This document shows, in pieces, positions 57,116 through 64,000 of a stretch of DNA of 64,000 nt. Numbering within the stretch: the first letter of the stretch is position 1; every line of letters begins with the position of its first letter. The DNA is from Mesorhizobium japonicum MAFF 303099 (GTDB lineage: Bacteria > Pseudomonadota > Alphaproteobacteria > Rhizobiales > Rhizobiaceae): NCBI RefSeq assembly GCF_000009625.1, contig NC_002678.2, positions 2,418,001 to 2,482,000 on the forward strand, in the 5' to 3' direction. A program made the position numbers and the translations under genes. Below the pieces are notes generated by a model. That model was given only the letters and a program-made list of their open reading frames with translations, was not told the origin of the DNA and did not search any database.

Positions 57116-58504
57116 TCAGATGGCTTCGCGCAGGTGGAAGGATTTCGGCCGGGTCAGATTGTCGTAGCCGATGGCCGACAGTCCCGCGCCCTTTCCGGTG
57201 TCCTTGACGCCGGTCCAGACCAGCGCCGGATCGAGGTAGTCGCAGCGGTTCATGAACACCGTGCCGGTCTCGACGCGGTTGCCGATCGCCACCGCGTGCT
57301 CGGTATCGCGCGTCCAGATAGAGGCCGTCAGCCCATAGGCGCTGTCGTTCATCAGCGCGATCGCTTCCTCGTCGTTGCGTACCTTCATGATGCCGACGAT
57401 CGGGCCAAAGCTTTCCTCGCGCATGACGCTCATCTGGTGGTCGACTTCGGTCAGCACTTCCGGCGCCAGATAGGGCGAACCGGCCTTGTCGTTAGCCATC
57501 TTCATGTTGATGTGCGCCTTGGCGCCCTTGCGCAGCGCTTCGGCCTTTTGCTCGCGGATCAGGTCGGCGAAACGCGCCTGCGCCATCGGCCCCATCGTCG
57601 TCGTCTGTTCCAGCGGATTGCCGACGACATAGTTTTTCGTCTCGGCGATGAAGCCTTCGACGAACTCGTCATAGACCTTTTCATGGACATAGACGCGCTC
57701 GATGCCGCAGCAGCACTGGCCGGAATTGTAGAAGGCGCCGTCGACCAGATTGGCCACCGCATGGTCCATCTTGGCGTCGGGCAGAACATAGGCCGGGTCC
57801 TTGCCGCCAAGCTCGAGGCCAAGCGTCATGAAGGTGCCGGCCGCCGCCCTTTCGATGGCGCGGCCGCCGCCGACCGAACCGGTAAAGTTCACATGGTCGA
57901 TCTTGCCGGAGCCGAGCAGCTTTTCGGTCTGAGCATGGTTGAGCACGACATTCTGGAACACGCCCTTTGGCAGGCCGGCTTTGTCGAAGGCTTGCTGAAA
58001 ACGCTCGCCGACCAGCAGCGTCTGCGCCGCGTGCTTGAGGATGACGGCGTTGCCGGCCATCAGCGCCGGCACGATGGTGTTGACGGCGGTCAGGTAAGGA
58101 TAATTCCACGGCGCGATCACCATGACGACGCCGAGCGGATCCTTCTTCACGTAACGGCGAAACCCATCCTTCGGGTTTGAGGCCGGCACGGATTTCAGCG
58201 CCTGTTCGGCGATCTCGACCATGTAATTGGTGCGTTCCTTGACGCCACCGAACTCGCCGCCATAGCGCACCGGACGCCCCATCTGCCAGGCGATTTCCGG
58301 CACGATCTCGTCGGTCATCGCGACCAGCGCTTCGAGCATCGCCAGCATGTATTTGCCGCGCTCGACGATCGGCGTCTCGGCCCATTTCTCCTGCGCCGCC
58401 TTGGCGCGCTCGACCGCGGCATTGACCGCCTGGTCCGTTGCCACGGGCCGCTCGGCATAGATCGAGCCATCGATGGGGGATTTCAACTTGACCGTTTCGG
58501 TCAT
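57116..58504 (-). CDS. Aldehyde dehydrogenase family protein (PuuC/GabD-like)
   Basis: A 462-residue NAD(P)-dependent enzyme. The cofactor region VIAPWNYPYLTAVNTIVPALMAG, the base in LELGGKDPAYV and the catalytic Cys in FYNSGQCCCGIE (second Cys) are intact. The length is slightly short at the C-terminus but complete (NLTRPKSFHLREAI). It is 87 bases downstream of the ligase gene, and it precedes the iron alcohol dehydrogenase gene. It probably oxidises a gamma-glutamyl-aminoaldehyde. Confidence 0.92.
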   Translation of the reverse strand: MTETVKLKSPIDGSIYAERPVATDQAVNAAVERAKAAQEKWAETPIVERGKYMLAMLEALVAMTDEIVPEIAWQMGRPVRYGGEFGGVKERTNYMVEIAEQALKSVPASNPKDGFRRYVKKDPLGVVMVIAPWNYPYLTAVNTIVPALMAGNAVILKHAAQTLLVGERFQQAFDKAGLPKGVFQNVVLNHAQTEKLLGSGKIDHVNFTGSVGGGRAIERAAAGTFMTLGLELGGKDPAYVLPDAKMDHAVANLVDGAFYNSGQCCCGIERVYVHEKVYDEFVEGFIAETKNYVVGNPLEQTTTMGPMAQARFADLIREQKAEALRKGAKAHINMKMANDKAGSPYLAPEVLTEVDHQMSVMREESFGPIVGIMKVRNDEEAIALMNDSAYGLTASIWTRDTEHAVAIGNRVETGTVFMNRCDYLDPALVWTGVKDTGKGAGLSAIGYDNLTRPKSFHLREAI

Positions 58505-58591
58505 TCCTTCAGTCCTCGCACTTCATAAAATCTTGATTTTGACGCCGCCCGCCATTCCTGCGATGGCCAAGGGCGGCAACGCCGACATAGT

Positions 58592-59989
58592 TTAGTATCG
58601 CTCGAACCCCCTGTGCAGTTCCCAATCCGTAATGCGGCGGTCGTATTCGAACTGCTCCCACTTGGCGGTGTGGACATAATGTTCGAGCACATCCTCGCCG
58701 AGCGCCTGCTTCAGCATCTTCGACTTGGCCAGCGTTTCGGTGGCGTCGCGCAGCGTCTTCGGAATCTCGGGCAGACGAGACGCCTGATAGGCATCGCCGA
58801 CGAAAGGTTTTTGCAGTTCGAGCTTCTCATCGATGCCGGCGAGCCCGGCTGCGATCAGCGCCGCGAAGGCGAGATAGGGATTGAGGTCGGCGCCGCCGAT
58901 GCGGCATTCCATGCGGATGCCCTTGGTGCCCTCGCCGCACAGGCGGAAACCGGCGGTGCGGTTGTCCTCGCTCCACATGATCTTGGTCGGTGCGAAAGTG
59001 CCGGCCTGGAAGCGCTTGTAGGAGTTGATGTAGGGCGCCAGGAACCAGGTGAATTCCTTGGCGTATTTGAGCTGGCCGGCCGCCCATTGCTGGCCGAGTG
59101 TCGACAGCGTCCAGTCCGCCTTCTTGTCGAAGAACAAAGGCGTCTTGCCGTCGGCGCTCCACAGCGAATTGTGGATGTGGCTGGAATTGCCGGCGAGCCC
59201 GTAATTGTACTTGGACATGAAGGAGATGGCCTTGCCTTCGGACTCGGCGATCTCCTTGGCGCCATTCTTCAGGATGACGTGGCGGTCGGCCATGTCGAGC
59301 GCCTCGGCATAGCGCACATTGATCTCTTCCTGGCCCGGGCCCCACTCGCCCTTGGAATTCTCGATCGGGATGCCGGCCGCTTCCATCTCGTTGCGAAGCC
59401 GACGCATGACGCCTTCTTCCTTGGTGGTGATGCCGATCTGATAGTCGCCGATATAGGGCGAGGCGGTATCGAGGCCCTGCCAGTGTTTCTTGCGGGCGGA
59501 ATCATAGGTCTCGTTGAACAGGTAGAATTCCAGCTCGGAAGCGAAATAGCCGATATAGCCGCGCTCGGAGAGCCGCTTGACCTGCTTCTTCAGGATGGCG
59601 CGCGGCGAATGCGGCAGGTCGTCATGGGTGTGGTGATCGAGCACGTCGCAGATCACAAGTGCTGTCTTTTCGAGCCACGGAATGCGCCGCAGCGTGGCCA
59701 GGTCCGGCTTCATGACGAAGTCGCCATAGCCCTTCGACCAGCTCGCCGCCTTGTAGCCGGGCACCGGCTCCATATCGATGTCGGCGGCCAGCAGATAGTT
59801 GCAGCCATGCGTTTCGTCATGCGCGGAATCGACGAAGTACTGCGCCAGGAACCGTTTTCCCGCCAGCCGGCCCTGCATGTCGACGATGCAGGCCAGCACC
59901 GTGTCGATCTCACCGCTGGAGACCGCTTTCTTCAACTGATCGAACGAGAAATTTCCGGCCATTCCTTTGGCACTCCAGCGCTTGGTCAT
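58592..59989 (-). CDS. Glutamine-synthetase-like gamma-glutamyl-amine ligase
   Basis: A 465-residue GS-fold ligase that ATP-activates glutamate and joins it to an amine. Motifs include the metal site ASELEFYLF, HIHNSLWSADGKTP, KIMWSEDNRTAGFRLCGEG and ECRIGGADLNPYLAFAALIAAGL. The order resembles PuuA and related gamma-glutamyl-putrescine or -monoalkylamide synthetases rather than GlnA, and no adenylylation loop is visible. ATG 59962 is an alternative start. The acceptor amine is unknown; neighbours point to an amine or amino alcohol. Confidence 0.9.
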   Translation of the reverse strand: MTKRWSAKGMAGNFSFDQLKKAVSSGEIDTVLACIVDMQGRLAGKRFLAQYFVDSAHDETHGCNYLLAADIDMEPVPGYKAASWSKGYGDFVMKPDLATLRRIPWLEKTALVICDVLDHHTHDDLPHSPRAILKKQVKRLSERGYIGYFASELEFYLFNETYDSARKKHWQGLDTASPYIGDYQIGITTKEEGVMRRLRNEMEAAGIPIENSKGEWGPGQEEINVRYAEALDMADRHVILKNGAKEIAESEGKAISFMSKYNYGLAGNSSHIHNSLWSADGKTPLFFDKKADWTLSTLGQQWAAGQLKYAKEFTWFLAPYINSYKRFQAGTFAPTKIMWSEDNRTAGFRLCGEGTKGIRMECRIGGADLNPYLAFAALIAAGLAGIDEKLELQKPFVGDAYQASRLPEIPKTLRDATETLAKSKMLKQALGEDVLEHYVHTAKWEQFEYDRRITDWELHRGFERY

Positions 59990-60049
59990 TGAAAGGGATA
60001 AACGAAACCATGGCCGGCACGATGCCGGCCATGGCCTTGATGGGAGAAG

Positions 60050-61606
60050 TCAGTTGCCGGTTTCGCCGACCGCCTGTTCCGCTGCCTTGATCGCCGCCTG
60101 GCGCGCCGCGATGATGTCGCCGAGCGGCGGGCCCTGGAAGCGGTTGCGCTCGAAGGCGAACCAGACGATCGCCGTCAGGATGAAGAAGCCTACGGTGATG
60201 TAGAGCGCCCAGTCGTTCGGCGGCTGGATGCCGATGACGAAGATCAGGATCATCGACACGATCGACAGGACGGCAAACAGCATGAACACGCCGCGCCCCA
60301 TGTTCCACGGGCCCATCTTGTCCCACTTCGGCGTGCCCCAGGCCAGCATGCCGAGCACGATCGGCACGGTGAAGGACAGGAACAGGAAGATGACGGTGCA
60401 CGACACCACTATGGTGTAGGCCGAGGTGCCGGCGACCGAAACCAGCGTCGAGCCCCAGACGAACAGCACCGACAGGATCGACGCCGTCCAGATCGCCGCC
60501 ACAGGCGTGCGGTAGGTCGGGCTGACCTTGGCGAGCGCCGCCGAGCCGGGCAGGCCGCCGTCGCGCGAGAAGGCAAAGATCATGCGCGAGGCCGACGTCA
60601 CCGTGGCGAGACCGCACAGCAACTGCGATACGAACACGACGAGATAGACGAACTCCTTGATGCCGGAGGGAACGCGCTGGTCGAAGGCCCAGAAGAACAC
60701 GTTCCAGCCCTGCTTGGCGGCATCGTCCATGTTCGGGATCATCAGCACGAAAGCAGCCAGGAACAGATAGCCGAAGAGGGCCGACCAGACGACCGACATG
60801 ACCATGGCGCGCGGCACGGAAGAGGCCGCCTTGATGGTTTCTTCCGATGTGTGCGCGGAAGCGTCGTAGCCGGTGATCGTATAGATCGGCAGCAACAGGC
60901 CGAGCGCGAACACCCAGGCATTCGAAACCGACGGCCAGACACCGCCGCCAGCGTCACCGGAATAATTGTGGAAGGTGAAGAGACGGCTGACATCCCAATG
61001 CTCGGCGAAAATCAGGCAGACGACCGCGATCAGGATAGCGCCGAAGAAGATCAAATAGCCCGAGAAGTCGGTCAGCTTTGCCGTCAGCTTGATGCCGAGA
61101 TGGTTGATCAACGCCTGGAGACCGGTGACCACGACCAGGAAGATCATCTGGTTGGTCAGCGAACCGTCAATTCCCAGCGCAGGTCCGAAGGCGCCGATGA
61201 AGAACGTCCAGGTGCCGACATTGATGGCGCCGAGCACGGTGATCAGGCCAAGCAGGTTGAGCCAGGCCGTCACCCAGCCGGTGCCGCGGTTGCCGAGGAT
61301 CGAACCCCAGTGATAGAGGCCGCCGGCCGTCGGATAGGCCGAGCTGATCTGCGACATGGCCACCGCGAAGGTTAGCGACACGAAGCAGCCGACCAGCCAG
61401 CCGATGCCGATGCCGATGCCGCCGGCGCCGGAGGTGGCTTGCGCCAGTGAATTGATGCCGCCCGACAGGATGCAGATGATGGAGAAGGAAACCGCGAAAT
61501 TCGAAAAGCGGCTGAGGCGCCGCTCCAGTTCCTGGGCGTAGCCCATGCTGTGGAGGGCCTTTACGTCCTCCGCCTTGTCAACGTCTGTATAACCCGGTGC
61601 TGCCAT
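60050..61606 (-). CDS. APC-family amino acid/amine permease
   Basis: A 518-residue inner-membrane transporter with about 12 hydrophobic segments. The first substrate-binding helix is FSIICILSGGINSLAQATSGAGG, and the conserved YPTAGGLYHWGSILG follows in helix 2. It belongs to the GABA/choline-permease-like branch. It lies 21 bases after the amidohydrolase-like gene and 60 bases before the ligase gene on the minus strand, so it should import the amine that the ligase uses. Confidence 0.92.
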   Translation of the reverse strand: MAAPGYTDVDKAEDVKALHSMGYAQELERRLSRFSNFAVSFSIICILSGGINSLAQATSGAGGIGIGIGWLVGCFVSLTFAVAMSQISSAYPTAGGLYHWGSILGNRGTGWVTAWLNLLGLITVLGAINVGTWTFFIGAFGPALGIDGSLTNQMIFLVVVTGLQALINHLGIKLTAKLTDFSGYLIFFGAILIAVVCLIFAEHWDVSRLFTFHNYSGDAGGGVWPSVSNAWVFALGLLLPIYTITGYDASAHTSEETIKAASSVPRAMVMSVVWSALFGYLFLAAFVLMIPNMDDAAKQGWNVFFWAFDQRVPSGIKEFVYLVVFVSQLLCGLATVTSASRMIFAFSRDGGLPGSAALAKVSPTYRTPVAAIWTASILSVLFVWGSTLVSVAGTSAYTIVVSCTVIFLFLSFTVPIVLGMLAWGTPKWDKMGPWNMGRGVFMLFAVLSIVSMILIFVIGIQPPNDWALYITVGFFILTAIVWFAFERNRFQGPPLGDIIAARQAAIKAAEQAVGETGN

Positions 61607-61627
61607 TGGAAGTCCCCTGTTTGTTTC

Positions 61628-62446
61628 TCAGCTGGCCGATTGGACTGACTTTCTGACTGAATGCGATCTGGGCCGCGTGGCCTCCTCAGGTTCCAGATCC
61701 GAAAAAATGCCTGTGAGCAGATCCGCCCATTTCCGCTGCCCGGTCTCACCGGAGATTTCATCGTTGCGGATTTCGATCATCGCGCAGGGCAGCCCGCGCG
61801 AGCGTGCATGCCGTTCCAGCGTGAAATAGACGCGATCGGCCGGCGAATAGGGTTCGTTGATACCGACGGTGACGCCGGCAAGTCGCTTGAGCGCCGATAT
61901 CAGCGGCGACGCCAGCCGGCGATCCTCGTCATGGATGATGCCGATATGCCAGGGCCGGTCGCGGCCCTTGTAGACCGGCGTGAAGGAATGCACGGAAACC
62001 AGCCGGGTCTCCTGGCCGCGCGCCAGCCTCTCCTCGACGATGCGTTCGATGGTAGTGTGAAATGGCTGCCAAGACAGGGCGATCCGCGCCGCGCGCTGCT
62101 TTTCCGACAGGCCGGCATTGCCGGGTATGGCTGTCGTCTCGCTGAGCTGCGGCACCAGGTCCGGCGCGTCGAGCGGCCGGTTGCAGTCGATGACGAGACG
62201 CGAAATGCAGGTTTCGACCAGCGTCGCATCGAGCGCTTGCGCCATGCGCGTTGCCACCGGCAGCGCGCCGGGGTCCCAGGCGATGTGACGGGACAGGTCT
62301 TCGGCGGCAAGACCGAGCGTACCGAATTCGACGGGCAGGAAATTAGAGGCGTGGTCGCAGGTCAGCACGAAGGGGCTCGATCCGCCCGGGTTCGTCACCC
62401 TCACGGTACCGGACGATGCAAGGCTGGCGGGCCGTGCTTTCTCCAT
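61628..62446 (-). CDS. N-formylglutamate amidohydrolase family protein (paralogue 2)
   Basis: A 272-residue metal hydrolase of the FGase family. The motifs are FVLTCDHASNFLPVEFG, VIDCNRPLDAPD, VSVHSFTPVYKG and IEIRNDEIS. It is the first gene of the amine unit, starting divergently from the RpiR gene. In this setting it is more likely to hydrolyse a gamma-glutamyl or N-acyl-glutamate intermediate than to serve histidine degradation. It replaces the PuuD-type amidotransferase hydrolase, which is absent here. Confidence 0.85.
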   Translation of the reverse strand: MEKARPASLASSGTVRVTNPGGSSPFVLTCDHASNFLPVEFGTLGLAAEDLSRHIAWDPGALPVATRMAQALDATLVETCISRLVIDCNRPLDAPDLVPQLSETTAIPGNAGLSEKQRAARIALSWQPFHTTIERIVEERLARGQETRLVSVHSFTPVYKGRDRPWHIGIIHDEDRRLASPLISALKRLAGVTVGINEPYSPADRVYFTLERHARSRGLPCAMIEIRNDEISGETGQRKWADLLTGIFSDLEPEEATRPRSHSVRKSVQSAS

Positions 62447-62474
62447 AGTCTGCCGTCCCCGGGGAGCGCTGTAT

Positions 62475-62485
62475 CGTATGTTACG
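62475..62485. promoter_or_regulatory. CGTA-TGT-TACG palindrome in amine-unit promoter
   Basis: CGTA (62475-62478), TGT, TACG (62482-62485), embedded in A/T-rich DNA between the divergent rpiR and amidohydrolase genes. It is short but fits a local operator for the RpiR protein next to it. Confidence 0.35.
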
Positions 62486-62581
62486 TATTTTGCCTCATTG
62501 CGTCCCTACGGATGATTTCATACAGTTTACCCGGCTTTGTCAAATGCGATCTCATGGGCCAGGCCAAGGGGTGGGGAAAAG

Positions 62582-63409
62582 ATGATTTCCAGCATTGCCG
62601 AACTGATCGCCGACCGCATCGGCACGATGCCGGCCGGCGAACGGCGCGCGGCCCAGACGCTGATCGCCAGCTATCCGATGATCGGCCTGAAGACGGTCGC
62701 CGAATTCTCGACGGCGGCCGGCGTCTCCTCGCCGACGATCCTGCGTTTCGTGGCCCGGCTCGGCTTCCAGAATTATCCGGAGTTCCAGTCGAGCCTGCAG
62801 GACGAACTGGCGGCGCAGCTGCAGTCGCCGGCGATACGCACGCTCAACCCGCCCTCGCCCGGTGGCGGCACGGTCTCGCCGATGCTGGAAGCGACGCTCG
62901 ACAATATGCGCGAGACCTTCCGCCACCTCTCCGACAAGCAGTTGGCGGACATCGCCACACGGCTTGCCGACCGGCGTGGCAAGACATTCCTCATCGGCGG
63001 CCGCTTCACCGATCCGCTGGCGCGTTACATGGCCGCCCACCTCGCCGTTATCCAGCCCGATGTCTTTCACCTCGCCGGACAGGAGAGCATGTGGCGCGAC
63101 CGGCTGATCGACATGGGCAAGCGCGACGTGCTGGTGATCTTCGACATCAGGCGCTACCAGGACAGCCTCGTCCGCTTTGCCGAGAAGGCGCATCAGCGCG
63201 GCGTCCAGATCGTGCTGTTCACCGATCAGTGGCTGTCGCCGATTGCCCGCTTTGCCCGCCATGTCATCGCCGGACGCACGGCAGTACCGTCGGCATGGGA
63301 TTCCTCGGCTGCCCTGTTCGTCGTCGCCGAAACGCTGATCGGTGCCGTCACAAGGCAACTGGAAGCCGACGGCGCCAAACGCATCCGCGAGATGGAAAGT
63401 CTGCGCTAG
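62582..63409 (+). CDS. MurR/RpiR-family transcriptional regulator
   Basis: A 275-residue regulator. The N-terminal helix-turn-helix is TVAEFSTAAGVSSPTILRFVARLGF (about residues 37-61), and the C-terminal SIS ligand-sensing domain covers about 120-260 (TFLIGGRFTDPLARYMAAHL, RDVLVIFDIRRY, VQIVLFTDQWLSPIA). The SIS domain is usually a phosphosugar sensor but here the site is altered (IFDIRRY in place of the Ser-rich SxSG loop), as in members that answer to amines or acids. Divergent from the amine unit, it probably controls it. The ATG at 62582 has GGGGAAA before it. Confidence 0.9.
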   Translation: MISSIAELIADRIGTMPAGERRAAQTLIASYPMIGLKTVAEFSTAAGVSSPTILRFVARLGFQNYPEFQSSLQDELAAQLQSPAIRTLNPPSPGGGTVSPMLEATLDNMRETFRHLSDKQLADIATRLADRRGKTFLIGGRFTDPLARYMAAHLAVIQPDVFHLAGQESMWRDRLIDMGKRDVLVIFDIRRYQDSLVRFAEKAHQRGVQIVLFTDQWLSPIARFARHVIAGRTAVPSAWDSSAALFVVAETLIGAVTRQLEADGAKRIREMESLR

Positions 63410-63497
63410 ATCCTCGTTCTTGTCGGATTGGTGGCCGCCGGGGCGGTGCGCGCCGGCGGACCGAGGCCGTGGCCGGGCCAAGTTGCGGTCGGCACGA

Positions 63498-64000
63498 TCA
63501 GGCGATCGAATAGCCGCCATCGGCAAGCAGGCCGTGGCCGGAGACGAACGAAGCATCATCCGAGGCGAGGAAGGCCACGACTGCCGCCATCTCTTCGGGC
63601 GACCCCGCCCGGCCTGGTACGGTCGATGCGGCAAAGGCGTCCTTTGCCTCGGCGCTCGGCCAGATGCGATCCTGGAACGGCGTGTCGATGATGCCGGGAT
63701 TGATGGCGTTGACGCGGACGCCTTGCTTGAACAGTTCGATCGACGCGGTCTTCGTCAGGCCGAGAACAGCGTGCTTGCTGGCGATGTAGAGGCCTGCGTT
63801 GGCGAAGCCGATCACGCCCCCCATGGAGGCGTTGTTGATGATGGCGCCGCCCCCCTGGGCCAGCATCGCCTTCGCCTCGTGCTTCATCGACCAGAAGACA
63901 CCGCGGACGTTGGCGTTGAAGATGGTGTCATAGGTTTCGTTGGTTTGGTCGACGAATGGCGAAAACATGCCCTCGGTGCCGGCATTGTTGAAGGCGATGT
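63498..64000 (-). CDS. SDR-family oxidoreductase, truncated at window edge
   Basis: The C-terminal two-thirds of a short-chain dehydrogenase on the minus strand. The frame is open to base 64000 and reads FNNAGTEG just before the visible MFSPF, which is the NNAG motif of the family, so the protein continues beyond the window. Tyr/Lys is in YIASKHAVLGL, preceded by NNASMGG and followed by VNAINPGIIDTPF. The end LLADGGYSIA is typical. The substrate is unknown. It lies 88 bases after the rpiR stop, convergent with it. Confidence 0.92.
   Translation of the reverse strand, partial: IAFNNAGTEGMFSPFVDQTNETYDTIFNANVRGVFWSMKHEAKAMLAQGGGAIINNASMGGVIGFANAGLYIASKHAVLGLTKTASIELFKQGVRVNAINPGIIDTPFQDRIWPSAEAKDAFAASTVPGRAGSPEEMAAVVAFLASDDASFVSGHGLLADGGYSIA

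Noticed and set aside
55856..58180. 774-codon plus-strand open frame over the alcohol and aldehyde dehydrogenase genes
   Set aside because: It spans two real minus-strand genes and their gap, and the translation is Arg/Asp/His-rich without recognisable domains.

Overview
The window is a GC-rich stretch of an alphaproteobacterial chromosome, most likely a Mesorhizobium or close Phyllobacteriaceae relative. The pointers are homospermidine synthase, an Omp10-type lipoprotein as in Brucella, the single-domain response regulator CpdR, a HisN-type histidinol phosphatase, a ROSE-controlled small heat-shock gene, an alpha-r14-like sRNA and several short palindromic intergenic repeats of rhizobial type. 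I see no phage, insertion sequence, plasmid backbone or CRISPR array. Genus placement is inference from protein families, not from a marker gene.

Bases 1-31793 are mostly housekeeping. In order: homospermidine synthase (cut by the window edge), an Omp10-like lipoprotein, a periplasmic 5'-nucleotidase fused to LysM, ferrochelatase, an FAD oxidoreductase, an SPFH/NfeD pair, arabinose-5-phosphate isomerase (minus strand), a beta-barrel protein, GalU (minus), an MltB-type transglycosylase, a degenerate SGNH (DUF459) protein, gltD and gltB (minus), threonine aldolase, a small heat-shock protein with sigma-32 promoter and ROSE thermometer (minus), an alpha/beta hydrolase, a small Cys-rich/DUF1127/AraC group, HisN (minus), a candidate sRNA, an N-formylglutamate amidohydrolase (minus), CpdR, tRNA-Val(GAC), an M15 peptidase (minus) and a DUF993 protein (minus).

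Bases 31794-48032 are a large accessory catabolic locus. A LacI regulator is divergent from the DUF993 gene, and both start sites carry a GAACGTTC palindrome. Downstream of lacI, tightly packed genes encode a Gfo/Idh/MocA dehydrogenase, a CoA transferase, a crotonase, an aldehyde dehydrogenase, a GtsABCD-like sugar ABC importer, a GMC oxidoreductase, an SDR, a second GMC oxidoreductase and a Dabb-domain protein, then an MFS transporter. Together they suggest import of a sugar-like compound, oxidation, carbon-carbon cleavage and transfer to CoA. I cannot match the set to a named pathway.

Bases 48039-51465 hold a DMT transporter, an EEP-family hydrolase and a CPA1 antiporter, all on the minus strand. 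Bases 51699-55681 hold a minus-strand ABC importer (binding protein, two permeases, ATPase) whose promoter has three Pho-box-like direct repeats. Bases 55925-62446 hold a minus-strand cluster: iron alcohol dehydrogenase, aldehyde dehydrogenase, glutamine-synthetase-like ligase, APC permease and N-formylglutamate-amidohydrolase-like hydrolase, with a divergent RpiR regulator. The cluster fits a gamma-glutamylation route for an amino alcohol or amine. The window closes inside an SDR gene.
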